Below are positions 10,557-22,200 of a DNA stretch of 64,000 bases, piece by piece. Source of the DNA: Kingdonia uniflora (taxonomy: Eukaryota > Streptophyta > Magnoliopsida > Ranunculales > Circaeasteraceae); NCBI GenBank assembly GCA_014058105.1, contig JACGCM010002205.1, forward strand, positions 62,001 through 126,000. The letters run 5' to 3'. Below the pieces are notes generated by a model. It saw nothing but the letters and a program-made list of their open reading frames with translations. It did not search any database and was not told the DNA's origin. A program made the position numbers and the translations under genes. Positions within the stretch are counted from its first letter, which is position 1, and each line of letters opens with the position of its first letter.

Positions 10557-13280
10557 ATGCATCTTTCACTATGGAAGCCAATATCCCATTGTGCTTCCCT
10601 TTTCCTAGACAAGAAGACCAGAAGAGGAGGAGGAGGAGATGAGGAAGGGCACCGGAAAACTTCTTCCATTTTACGCAAATTGCAAGAGCACAAGCTTAGG
10701 GAGGCACTTGAAGAGGCTTCAGAAGATGGGTCTCTTATTAAATCTCTTGAAATGGATTTTGACTCCCCCAATCATGATGGGAGCTTCGGGAGATCAAGAT
10801 CCCTTGCCAGACTACATGCCCAGAGGGAGTTTCTCCAAGCTACTGCTATGGCTGCTGATCGCATTTTCGACACACATCATTCTATACCCGACCTTACCCA
10901 CTCCTTCAATAAGTTCCTAACAATGTACCCCAAGTTTCAATCATCTGAGAGGATCGATCACCTGCGCTCTGATGAGTATCAACACCTCTTTCACGATGTT
11001 GCTAAGGTATGTCTTGATTACTGTGGCTTTGGCCTTTTCTCTTACCTTCAAACTCTTCACTATTGGGAGTCTTGTGCATTTAGCTTATCCGAGATAACTG
11101 CAAATTTGAGTAATCATGCTTTATATGGGGGTGCTGAGAAAGGCACTGTCGAACATGATATCAAGACTAGAATAATGGATTATTTGAACATTCCCGATAC
11201 CGAATATGGGCTCGTTTTTACTGTTAGTCGAGGATCTGCTTTTAAATTGCTTGCCGATTCCTATCCATTCCAAACAAACAAAAGATTATTAACTATGTTT
11301 GATCACGAGAGCCAGTCAGTAAATTTGATGGCGCAGAGTGCTAAAGAGAAGGGTGCCAAACTTAATAGTGCATCATTTAAATGGCCAACCCTAAAACTCT
11401 GCTCCACAGAGTTGAGAAAGCATATCTCTACCAAGAAGAGGAGGAAGAAGGATTCTGCTGTTGGCCTTTTTGTGTTCCCAGTTCAGTCCAGAGTTACTGG
11501 AGCCAAGTATTCTTACCAGTGGATGGCATTGGCTCAACAAAACAACTGGCATGTATTGCTCGATGCTGGTTCTTTGGGTCCCAAAGACATGGACTCCCTT
11601 GGGCTGTCCCTCTTTCGTCCAGATTTTATTATCACCTCTTTTTACAGGGTATTTGGGTCAGATCCAACTGGGTTTGGGTGCCTTCTGATCAAGAAATCCG
11701 TGATGGCAAACCTGCAAAACCAGTGTGGGACTGCTGGGTCTGGAATGGTTAGGATTGTTCCAGTTTTCCCACAGTATCTAAGTGACTCCATGGATCATCT
11801 TGATAGGTTTGCTGGAACTGAAGACCGAGGGGTTGACGGGGACGATGATTTTTTGCCCGAAACGAACAAGGGGTCGAATATGCCAGCCTTTTCTGGTGTA
11901 TACACTTCTGGACAGGTGAGGGACGTGTTTGAGACAGATATGGAGCATGATAATAGCTCTGAGAGGGATGGCGCAAGCACAATTTTCGAAGATAATGAAA
12001 GCATTTCAGTTGGGGAGGTCATGAAGAGCCCACTTTTCAGTGAAGATGAATCATCAGATTACTCACTCTGGATTGATTTAGGTCAGAGTCCATATCGATC
12101 TGACAATTCTGGTCAATTCAACAGCCCTAAGCTGGGCTCTCCTTTGCCACCCTCTTGGTTTACTGGTAGAAAAAGTCATAATACGCTCTCCCCAAGACCT
12201 GTGTCGAAGATGTCTAGGAGTCCAATCTATGATAGCAGAGCATCTAACCTGAGACGAAAAGAAGACCATGTACTGTCTTTTGATGCAGCTGTTCTTTCAG
12301 TTTCTCAGGAACTGGACCTTGTTAAGGAGGTCCCTGAAGAACAATTCGGAGAAATTCAGGAAGAGTCTGAGATCAGAGAAGAGTCATTAACAAGTGGTTC
12401 TAACATGAAATATACTTCAAACAGTATTCTCGAAAATGGTTCAACCGCTGAAATATGTAGAGGGGCAAAAGAAAGCGCTATAAGGAGAGAGACAGAAGGC
12501 GAGTTCAGACTATTGGGTAGGAGGGAAGGAAACAGATTTAATGGTGGTAGACTTTTTATGGAGGAGAGTGAATGTGTATCGAGTATGGGTCGAAGGGTAT
12601 CATTTAGCATTGAAGATAACCATAAAGAACACGAAAGCCATACTTTTGAACCGGGAGAAGTTTCAGCAACTACCCTTGGTGATGATGAGTCCACAAGTGA
12701 TGGAGAAGATATTGATGGAGGTAGGAGAGAGCCTGAAATAATGTGTCGGCATCTTGATCATGTAAACATGTTAGGTCTGAACAAAACCACCCTCAGGCTG
12801 CGTTATCTAATCAACTGGCTTGTCACCTCGTTACTCCAGTTGCGGTTACCTGATTCAGGTGGGGCACTCATTCAAATATATGGCCCAAAGATCAAATACG
12901 AAAGAGGTGCTGCAGTAGCTTTCAATGTGAGAGACAGTAGTGGGAAGATAATTAACCCGGAAATTGTCCAGAAGTTAGCCGAGAGGAATGGTATCTATCT
13001 TGGTATTGGTTTCCTTAGTCAAATTCGGGTGGCAGAAAATCACAAACACAATCGTGGGGCACTAGATTTAAATGATAATGGCTTTTGCAAGCCAATAACA
13101 AATGGCCGACATGACAGTAAAAATGCTTTCATCCGGGTTGAGGTGGTCACAGCATCTCTTGGCTTTCTTACCAACTTTGAAGATGTCTATACAATGTGGG
13201 CTTTTGTTGCTCAGTTTCTTAGCCCTGATTTTGTCCAAGGGGGAGAATTACCAACTGTTCCAGAGGGGTTGGAAACATAG
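10557..13280 (+). CDS. Molybdenum-cofactor-sulfurase-like, PLP-transferase-fold protein (AT5G66950-type)
   Basis: Single-exon gene encoding 907 aa. The ATG at 10,557 is chosen because [20 protein letters not shown] is the conserved N-terminus of this plant family; the frame is open 48 bases further upstream, but only from a TTG. Residues 1-65 are a basic lead with '[18 protein letters not shown]'. About 150-430 form a NifS-like aminotransferase fold: [60 protein letters not shown]. About 440-720 are acidic, Ser-rich and probably disordered. The C-terminal part (about 725-905) starts with [20 protein letters not shown] and ends with FVRVEVV-like and [14 protein letters not shown] blocks. No MOSC domain is apparent. 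In the SFYxxFG motif where Moco sulfurases carry the PLP lysine, this protein has Arg364. The cofactor use and substrate are therefore unknown. Confidence 0.93.
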   Translation: MHLSLWKPISHCASLFLDKKTRRGGGGDEEGHRKTSSILRKLQEHKLREALEEASEDGSLIKSLEMDFDSPNHDGSFGRSRSLARLHAQREFLQATAMAADRIFDTHHSIPDLTHSFNKFLTMYPKFQSSERIDHLRSDEYQHLFHDVAKVCLDYCGFGLFSYLQTLHYWESCAFSLSEITANLSNHALYGGAEKGTVEHDIKTRIMDYLNIPDTEYGLVFTVSRGSAFKLLADSYPFQTNKRLLTMFDHESQSVNLMAQSAKEKGAKLNSASFKWPTLKLCSTELRKHISTKKRRKKDSAVGLFVFPVQSRVTGAKYSYQWMALAQQNNWHVLLDAGSLGPKDMDSLGLSLFRPDFIITSFYRVFGSDPTGFGCLLIKKSVMANLQNQCGTAGSGMVRIVPVFPQYLSDSMDHLDRFAGTEDRGVDGDDDFLPETNKGSNMPAFSGVYTSGQVRDVFETDMEHDNSSERDGASTIFEDNESISVGEVMKSPLFSEDESSDYSLWIDLGQSPYRSDNSGQFNSPKLGSPLPPSWFTGRKSHNTLSPRPVSKMSRSPIYDSRASNLRRKEDHVLSFDAAVLSVSQELDLVKEVPEEQFGEIQEESEIREESLTSGSNMKYTSNSILENGSTAEICRGAKESAIRRETEGEFRLLGRREGNRFNGGRLFMEESECVSSMGRRVSFSIEDNHKEHESHTFEPGEVSATTLGDDESTSDGEDIDGGRREPEIMCRHLDHVNMLGLNKTTLRLRYLINWLVTSLLQLRLPDSGGALIQIYGPKIKYERGAAVAFNVRDSSGKIINPEIVQKLAERNGIYLGIGFLSQIRVAENHKHNRGALDLNDNGFCKPITNGRHDSKNAFIRVEVVTASLGFLTNFEDVYTMWAFVAQFLSPDFVQGGELPTVPEGLET

Positions 13281-16026
13281 GACTTGGAGATGATTGCTTT
13301 ATGGATGTTTATCTTTCCATAATCGGAGGAAACTGGACAACCAACTGTTGCTTTTTGCACCGCTTGAACACGAAAACATCTTAATGGATCTTCAGGTGCT
13401 CCGTCAAGGCACTTTTGGGACGCAGAAAGAACGCAAAGGTACATATTTTGTGTAGTCTGTATATTTTGCTTCTTTCTCGAAAGCTATGTTCAGTGGGATA
13501 CGATGATTTTTGTTATTTTGTTTTGTTATCTCCTTGGAATGTATTTTTTTCTCTTGCTGGATTCATGTAGAGTTTTCTTTAGCAATATGTATCACACCAG
13601 GGAGCCATTTGAGATTTAAAATCAGGAAGAATAGTTGGCAGACAGCACTTTGCACTATTTTGCAATCTGAATTTTTTGGGTTTTAACAGAGTTTGTTTTC
13701 ATAGTGTATCAACTCATACTGTTCTCCTTCATTTGATTTGACTTCAATTTATTTTACTTAATAGAGTAGATTATTTAAGATGACTTACAAGGGAGGGGGC
13801 TGCAATAATAATCTTTTCTCATTTGGCCTCTTGACTTGCTCAAACCAGAGATTAGAACAAGTTGATTAAGTTGTAAGTTATTGTTTTCATGGATCAAAAC
13901 AGAAATATTCAATGAAATATGGCAAGCCTAGTTGGTTAATTCCAAAAGAAACTTATGTCCTGACTTTGTTTTTGTCTGGGGCCATGTTAGCTAGGGTGTT
14001 GTTGACTTTCTGCCTTAGTTTCGAAGGATGTATATATTTTAGATGTGATAACAGGCCAGGCCAATATAAGATAATAAAATCTCTGGCCTTGATTTCCATG
14101 TATTGGTAAATATTGGTGGCTTTTGTGATACCAACTAACTATTTCAGACTTTCAGTTATGGCTCAAAATCAGTAGTGACACATGTACCATCCGAACAACT
14201 TTTTGTCTTCCATATGCATTTTAGGTTTCTTTCCCTTAAGCATGCTTATCCAGATTTGAAGTAACCTGTTTTTGTTTCTCCTCTGCAAGGAAATCAAGTT
14301 TCCACTTAAGATTATTGGTGTCGTTTGTGATATTTACCATTTTTTTGCATGTTGTGGTCGTCCTCGTGGTTGTTTCAGACGATCTACGCAGGCTATCTGG
14401 CAACAATGATAAATTTTTGTAACAGTGGTTCGATGTTAGTTAAAGTGCAACTCACCATATGTTTGGAAAAAAGCATCATACACATTGTATTTGTAGTATT
14501 TGACTGAATGGACATTGAACTTTAGATTCTCTTTTTGAACTAATACCAAATGGACCCATCTCCAATTAATTTTATGGCTTTGTGCTTAAGAAGTAGAGAT
14601 AATGGAGATGTAGGTTTCATGTCATAGCTGGTTTCCTCTCTTCCTAAAGTTGTTCCTTCTGGTCTTATGAGTGGGGGCATTACACGCTTCTTTTAAGAAC
14701 TGATCATCACAACCCTCTTTAAGAAAGAAAAGCAGGAAAGAAAAGTATTTCAATCATGCTAAATGCACTCGTATCTCCATGAACTAGGTTAGGATTGGTA
14801 GAAATTGGGCCTTGGATTAAACTAGTCAAGAAAATTGAAATCAAAATACATTCTGAGACAAATGTGGCAGATAAAATTCTTAGCTTAATTCTGATGAACT
14901 CCATCATCAACTATTTCGGTCAAATTAAGATACTTTATTTATAACCATCATTATGTTATACAATAAGATTATAGTGTTAATTATTGAGTAGAACATGCCT
15001 CGTGCTGCTTGTGCATAACTTTTTTTTTTCGATTAGTCAAAACTCAAAAAGGATTTCGCAACTATTTCTTTGGTTAAAGAGACAGCTGACCCCTCAACTT
15101 GAAGTATATAGATCTCTATTGACCAATTCATATATTGCCTTTTCTTTTACAGAGTCTCTAAGATTTTTGTGAGATTATCAACATGTTTGCTGTCTTTGAA
15201 GACCTTCAACGAGTATAAAACCATATAATGACTTAACATGAGCTTGTTATTTCTTTAAAACTAGTGACATTGCAGGTTCTTCGCCAGTCCTTCACAACAC
15301 AATGATTTTTTTTAAGGAAGGCCGCAACCAGTGAAATTCAACATGACAGATTATTTAAAACATGATCCTTTTTTGGATTTCTGGAAGGCTAACGGGCCAT
15401 TGTAAGGAGACCCTTTTTTGGAACTTTGTGTCTGCAAATTTGTATGATCTTTGCAAATTAATGAAATGCTCCAGATCAAGAAGTAGAAGAAAATTTTATT
15501 TTGCCAAGCTGTTAGTGACCAAGCTAAAAATGTCAGCGTGAGTTGATACACAAGTTTTCATGACCATATGCTAATCCAAGGATATCTTTAACTCATAAGT
15601 CAAGCACCAGTTAGAGAACAAAATGATAAAATCAGAAGCAAATAATACAGAACTTAAGGTGTAAGATTAATATCAGAGACACAAACCTAATAATTTCCTA
15701 TCTTGTTATTCATCTCTGATCAATCAAAGAAAGGATGATTTATATAAACAACCAATTTATCTGTTCAAAAAGGTCTTGACAAACTTGTATACATTCTCAA
15801 GTTTTAAGAAGAACCATCAAATTGTTAGGCAAAACCTGCATGTCATGTAGATTTACGTAGACAACACAACCCTAAAAAAACACCTAAAGTCCCCACAGCA
15901 TATTCTTTGGTAATCATGACATCTTCCTACTTGGTAATTTAGGGTTACAATTTGTAGACTGACACCCACCAAGAAACCATTTGACAGATCTTGACCAACT
16001 GTTAGTTGCCGTGTTTATGATATAAA
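13281..16026. other. Spacer between the two convergent genes
   Basis: It holds the presumed 3' UTR of the sulfurase-like gene (first few hundred bases) and, at its right edge, the 3' UTR of the minus-strand oligopeptidase gene. No open frame is supported and no repeat structure was recognised. Confidence 0.5.
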
Positions 16027-16207
16027 CTAAAAGTCCATCACCATCTTTATAAGAAAAGCCGTCTGCAATGCTGCTTCCTCGCACTGTAGATACTTATTTT
16101 CCTCCATGTCATCCGTATTTAAATTAAGCAATATAGGGCGTTCAGGGTCATGTATAACATGATCACGAGCACGTGCAACCCATTTTGTAGCTTCCCACAT
16201 TCCAAAT
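16027..16207 (-). CDS. Oligopeptidase exon 11 (C-terminus)
   Basis: Acceptor tcag. Encodes FGMWEATKWVARARDH, RPILLNLNTDDMEENKYLQ and LQTAFLIKMVMDF, then TAG at 16,029-16,027. The segment aligned to the catalytic 'SGHGG' loop of oligopeptidase B reads TDDMEENK, without His. Confidence 0.85.
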
Positions 16208-19200
16208 CTGAAATATAAGCAGAAAAAAATGGAAATAATATATTAGACATTTGTTATACATTTGGGCTTTCCAAATTCATAGCAGCAAGAATTAACGTCA
16301 AAATAACATAAAAATACAAAGGATAGCAGACGAACTACATTTTTTATGGACCACACAGCAGTATGATTTCAACAAATTTTTCTTTTAAGAAACATTTATA
16401 GCCTTGTAAAACTCTAACTAAAATGTTATCTGTAAAGTGCGTGTATGTTAGACCTTAATTTGGATTCAAATTTACAAATATTCCTATTTGTTTTAAGTGT
16501 TTTGCAGCTATTATTTGTGCGATATCCATGATTTCTTGTACGATTAGCGTTCTTTTAATCTATACATAAATTGCTCCAAGTCTATGCTGAATCCAATTTG
16601 CGAATTCTTAATACCGAATCCTTACTCCGACAATGAGATCTACCATTTCACCTGAATGTATGAATAATGGGAGATAAAATTGACATTGGTTTTAATAATC
16701 CAGCAGTTCAATGTATTTGTTAACACTAAATTAACCAATGTATCCCAGTAGAGGATAACGGCCTTTTTTTAAAAAGACAAAAAAGAAAGAAAAAGAACTC
16801 CATAGAGCTAACAAAAATCCAAATGGAAATAACAATTTCTAGAAATTAATTACACCGTCATTTGAGAGGTAACAACAAGACAACAGACTTAAGTAAAACT
16901 ACTCCCCACATCAAACAATTTTAGACGCAAGAATCTCCCAAGCATATTATCCTATAGGGACCTCTAAATAGATCTAGGAAAATTTTGCACTCGCACCCAA
17001 TTGCAAGGTTCAGAAAAACATCCACTGATACAATGAAGGACTGCTCAGGCTTGTTAAGCAACACTGGATTACTATATTTATCTCAGCCATAAACAGTAAT
17101 CTCATCCGAGATAAGATCAATAGTCATAAAAGAGGGCCAATATCATATGCAAAAGATGGATAACCTATCAAGTGGGGAAAATGTCCAAATTCATCCAAAT
17201 AAAGCAGATTTATACATGTCAACCTCACTGCAACTCAGACTGAACAAATCAGATGAATTTTGATATTCCTGAGTGCAAATACTGTAGACTTGTGAATTTC
17301 TTTTTTCCTTTTAGATCACAAATTACAAATAAGAGATAAAGTTGCACTAAATAAACTATAGCTGTAAGAGGGAAATCAATCTAACATTTACAAAAACTTT
17401 ACCTTGTGTTAAAAGATGATGTTACGAAGATAGCAGGATAAAGAGTATCATTCTGAATAGTATCATAAGGGGAGTATTTTCTTATAGCCTCAAAATCGTC
17501 CAATTCCTTGGGATGCCCAAACTCTTCATACTCGATACGTGTAAAGGGTAGAATTGGATAGAGAAGAGTGTTGCATGGATCTAAGAAAGGAACCTGCGAG
17601 AGAAAAGAACAGGTGAAGTTATTAATAAGGAATATAACAAGGCTATATTACCAACATAGAGCTTCAAGTCAAGATAATGAGTAGATGACTATCATTTCTT
17701 CCATTGATCACATTTCTGTCTGTCATTGTTTTATTTTGAAACTTGAAAACAAATAAAAGATCAAATTTATATATGGGAGAGGATCTGTGGACACCCCCTT
17801 TTAGAACACCCCTCTAGACACCCCATTTTTTGGAACACCTAAAAATGTTTTAAGAAGTTTTATCCGTTGGATGTCATCTCCTTATCATTTAGATCATACC
17901 TATAAATTATTAGGACATTCCAACATTTCTACATCATAAAACATAACATCAAAATTTAGATAAAATCGACAACTAAAAATAGGAATAATACAGTATAATT
18001 CAAATATCGTTTTAATGGTAATAGAAATGTTGGAATGATTTGATTTTTTGCAAGGATGCTTTACATGATAAGGAGATCACGTCCATATGGCTAAAACTTC
18101 TTTAAACATTTTTAGGTGTTCCAAAAAATAGGGTGTTTAGGAAGGTGTTCTAAAAGGGGGTGTTCACGGATCCGCTCCCATATATATTATATATTAGAGT
18201 AAGTGTAAGTTTTTATTGCCTCCCTTTCCTCTTTGCGATTGCATCAAGAAATGATTTATCAGCATCAGAATATCAAGTGTGTGAAGAGAGCAGAATCTTA
18301 GTGCAGACTCAGCAGCAAAGCAAGGAAGCCAGCTTTGTCCAGGATCGTATCAGTGGCATGAGGGAAGACCAGCTTTCCTAACAAAGATCCCTCTCCCTTA
18401 TGTGGAGTACTTTAGATTCCAGTTGTAAAAATAGTAGCAAATGATTCAAAAGGCTCCTGGGGTGCCAATCTAGTTGGGACGCCTTGAGCACAATGATGCT
18501 TTTACTATTTTTAGGTGCTTTTATTTCCATTTTATTTTTGTATATATCATAAACCCTTGTACAGTAAAACTCATATATAATAATACACTATATAGTAATA
18601 ACCCCTCTATAGTAATATAAATACGTCGGTCCCAACTTCGTACCAAAGGATATAGTAATAACCCCTCTACCTTCTTAATAAATATTTTGTTTTCGTAACC
18701 TTGTACAAAAATATGGTCCCAATGATTTTATTTAGTAATAAAATAGTCGATTTACATAGATTATACCAAAAAAATATTACACCTTAAAGTGTTCATCCAT
18801 AGACTTCAAAATAAAAAACTTATCAATAGTATTTTGGACCAATGATTTAGTCATGATTAAATAGACTATCTATAGTAAGTAAAATGATTGTATAGACTAT
18901 CTATAGTAAGTAAAACCAAGTAGTTACATATAGTACCCATTCCGATTTTGCTGACCACCCACTATGGGCGGTCCTAGTGACTAATAGATTCTATTGGGCC
19001 ACATGTTCTTAACAACTATCTCATTATGTTATTGCCATTTATGCATTTTTAGAAGGAGAGCAATACATTGTTGTTCCTCTTTTACCCTTACTGGTATTTT
19101 CACTCATCTTCTCTAGAGATACTAAAGTTTAGGCTTCTAATGAGAAAGAACCCAAGTATCAAACCGAGGAAAAGCAATCACAACCATGCTATAGTTCAAT

Positions 19201-22200
19201 TCAAGAACACCTTTTGAATTGCACTCCAAATGCAATTAAAACAATCTAATTGTGAGTGCGTCTAAATACCTGAAATGGAAAAAAGTAAATTTACACCAAA
19301 TTTCACGAATCCTATTATTGAAACTCATTACAGAAACAACTTCATCGAGATCTAATCCATTTTTATTAACTCCAACTTTGTAAGAATTTGAAAACAACAT
19401 TAATTGGAATTTGAAAACAACATTTTTATTAACTCCATTTTTATAGAATTGATGATTTACTTGGAGATATGATATGGGATGATTGATGATTTACTTATAA
19501 CAACATTAATTGGAATTTCCCTAGAGGAGTAGGATTTCTTAACTATTTAATTCTTTGAAAATTGGAGTTTATATGCTGCTTTAATAGTGAAGATAGGTAG
19601 AGATTCCAGAGAAGATAGAGTAAGGGCATAAAAGTCACATTTTTTAGATTTTGTTGCTATTGAGGTGAAACAGTTGTTACAGCTACGTGAATCAATAGAA
19701 TTTCACTGATCACGAGGACCGCCTACAATGGGCGGTCAACAAAATCGGTCTCATATAGTACCTATTTTTAACATAATTACTCCTATAATATTGGGCTTAC
19801 ATTTTATATAGTAATAGCCCCTCTATAGTAAAACTCCAGGGGTAGTCCCCACAATATTACTATAGAGGGGTTTTACTGTACTTTCTTTTCCATAATTAAA
19901 AAAAATAAAAAAATTGCTTCTTTCAAAATAAAAAAAATGCTCACTTAGCAACAATAACAAAATGTAATGACACCTTGTCTTTGTGGTTAGAGTTGTAGAC
20001 TCTTAAAATGATTAATTAGATTACATCGCCTTTCCTTATATAGAAGAGGATCATTAAACTACTTTTACTACTACCCAATGTGGGACTAAAGTAGTATATG
20101 TGTAGATATATACATACACTTCAACAAGAACACCTTCTGCTATCTTGTTTGTTGCTATAATTAAGTTATTGGCTATGTAACACTGACACGGGTACGTATG
20201 TCGGTGTCCGACACGGGTACAAGGTGTCGGAAGCGGCGAATACAAAATAAGTGAAAACGTGGACACGACCTTATACCTATAAAGATAGTATCATTCTTCA
20301 CGTTTCTTGCATTATGTCTTATTATATGTAAATGTATTATGATAGTAACTTAGGGGTTAATTTACAACTAATAACAAACATAATTACAACTAATAACAAA
20401 CATAAAACAATGATAGTAGTTAGTAGGGTTGAATAACATGAATAAGAATTGAAAACTTTCTAAAAGTTATGTCAAAAAATTGATGATCTAAGCAAGATGT
20501 GTTCGTTGGAGTGTCCACGCGAGTGTCGGTGTGTCCGACACGCTTGGACACGGATTTTTTGAGGAATATGGAGCGTCCATGTTACATAGGTTCTTGGAGT
20601 TGGGCAACATAAGAATGATGTCCAATGCATTTTAAAAATGTAGTCTTTTTTCCCCATCTTTTCACCCATTTTTGAACTTCGGAGGGATAACCATTAAAGC
20701 ATATGTACCAAAATTCACAATTTTTTACTAATTTTTGTACTCGGGGAGGGCACTACTGTAGGTGTTAATAAGTGGCATTTTCTAACTCAATGAATTCTCC
20801 CTTAGGGTCTAGTATCTATTCATAAGTTAACCATTATTGGAAATCCAGTGTGGGTAGCAAAAGATAAATTAGAAGAAAAGAAGAACATGCATACCTCCAA
20901 AATTGCCGCACGAAACAAATCTGGCCGAGTATTAATGGCGGAAGCAACCAGTAGTCCCCCGGCACAATATCCCCGACCTGCAAGTTTGTTTTTACTGACA
21001 ATATCCTTCTCTAATAGGAACTCAGCACATGCAATATAATCTTTGATGGAATTTAGTTTTTTAGTGCGTCTGCCATCATGATGCCATTTTTTACCGCCAC
21101 CACCTCCACCCCTAACAACAGAAAAACAAAATGATGAAATCAGGGAACTAAAGGTAGTGTAACGTAGCTTTAAACACAAATCTTGGTATAGAAGTCTAAA
21201 TTAAGGTTAAGTACAAACAGAGAGCTCATCTTGATAAACTAGAAAATTGAAAATACATAATCTATGTAGGGAGTAACAATGAAATATCTGATTGCATGCA
21301 AAAGACAAAGTTTCCTGAATAGTTATTGACAGAGCAATAACCAGGGGAGATTCATGCAAAGTAAATATATTAACATGATACGATGCGAAAGATAACCTGA
21401 CATCGGCATATGCAACTACCCAACCACGATCAAGAAGGCTTTTTAACTCACTGCGCCACCGTTTGTCTAATAATTCTCCGTATGCACCATAACCATGAAG
21501 TATCCCGGGTTTAGAATTTGGGGGTTTCTTCTTATGCGAGTATACAATGGTTAAAGGAACAACTACCCCATCATGTGAAGAGACATCAAAATGTTCACAT
21601 GCGTAAAACTCGGAGAGGTCATTCCACGAACGTTCATTTTCACAATTGGCTTCAGTTGTAGAATAAAAGCTTTCAGGTGTAGGTACTTTCTCCGTGTTGG
21701 AAGCAGAAGATGATGTTCCATATAGCGCCCGTGATCTTTCATGAAGCACATCTTGTTGTTGTACAATAAACCAATTTCCATTTATTAATTCGTAGTCAAC
21801 CACAGCATCAGGCATCTGTCAAACATCGTAATAGTGTCTGAATCTTGAACGATCAATAACTTCAAATAAAGGCTTCAAAGTTAATGCAGAAAGACATTAA
21901 CTAGTCACTTAGAACAGTAGCCGGATTCTTGATTTGCAATATAAAACCACCATAACAAATAGCCCAATGGGGTATTCACAAAAAATAAAATAAAATAAAA
22001 AAATCTGATGGGTGAAACAGCAAACGGGGTGGTTAAATTATCGTATTCAACATGGAACAAAAAAAAAACACAGAGCCGTCAAACTCCTTTTATTTACCTA
22101 AGACATGATTGATCATTTTATGTTTTTGCTCTGTTTTGCCTTGTTCGATTATATTCATTACGACTTCAAATAGAACAAGGTTCTATGACAACTTCAGGCT

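Noticed and set aside
10639..12741. Many alternative-frame ORFs over the sulfurase-like gene
   Set aside because: Shadows of the 907-codon frame with no independent protein resemblance.
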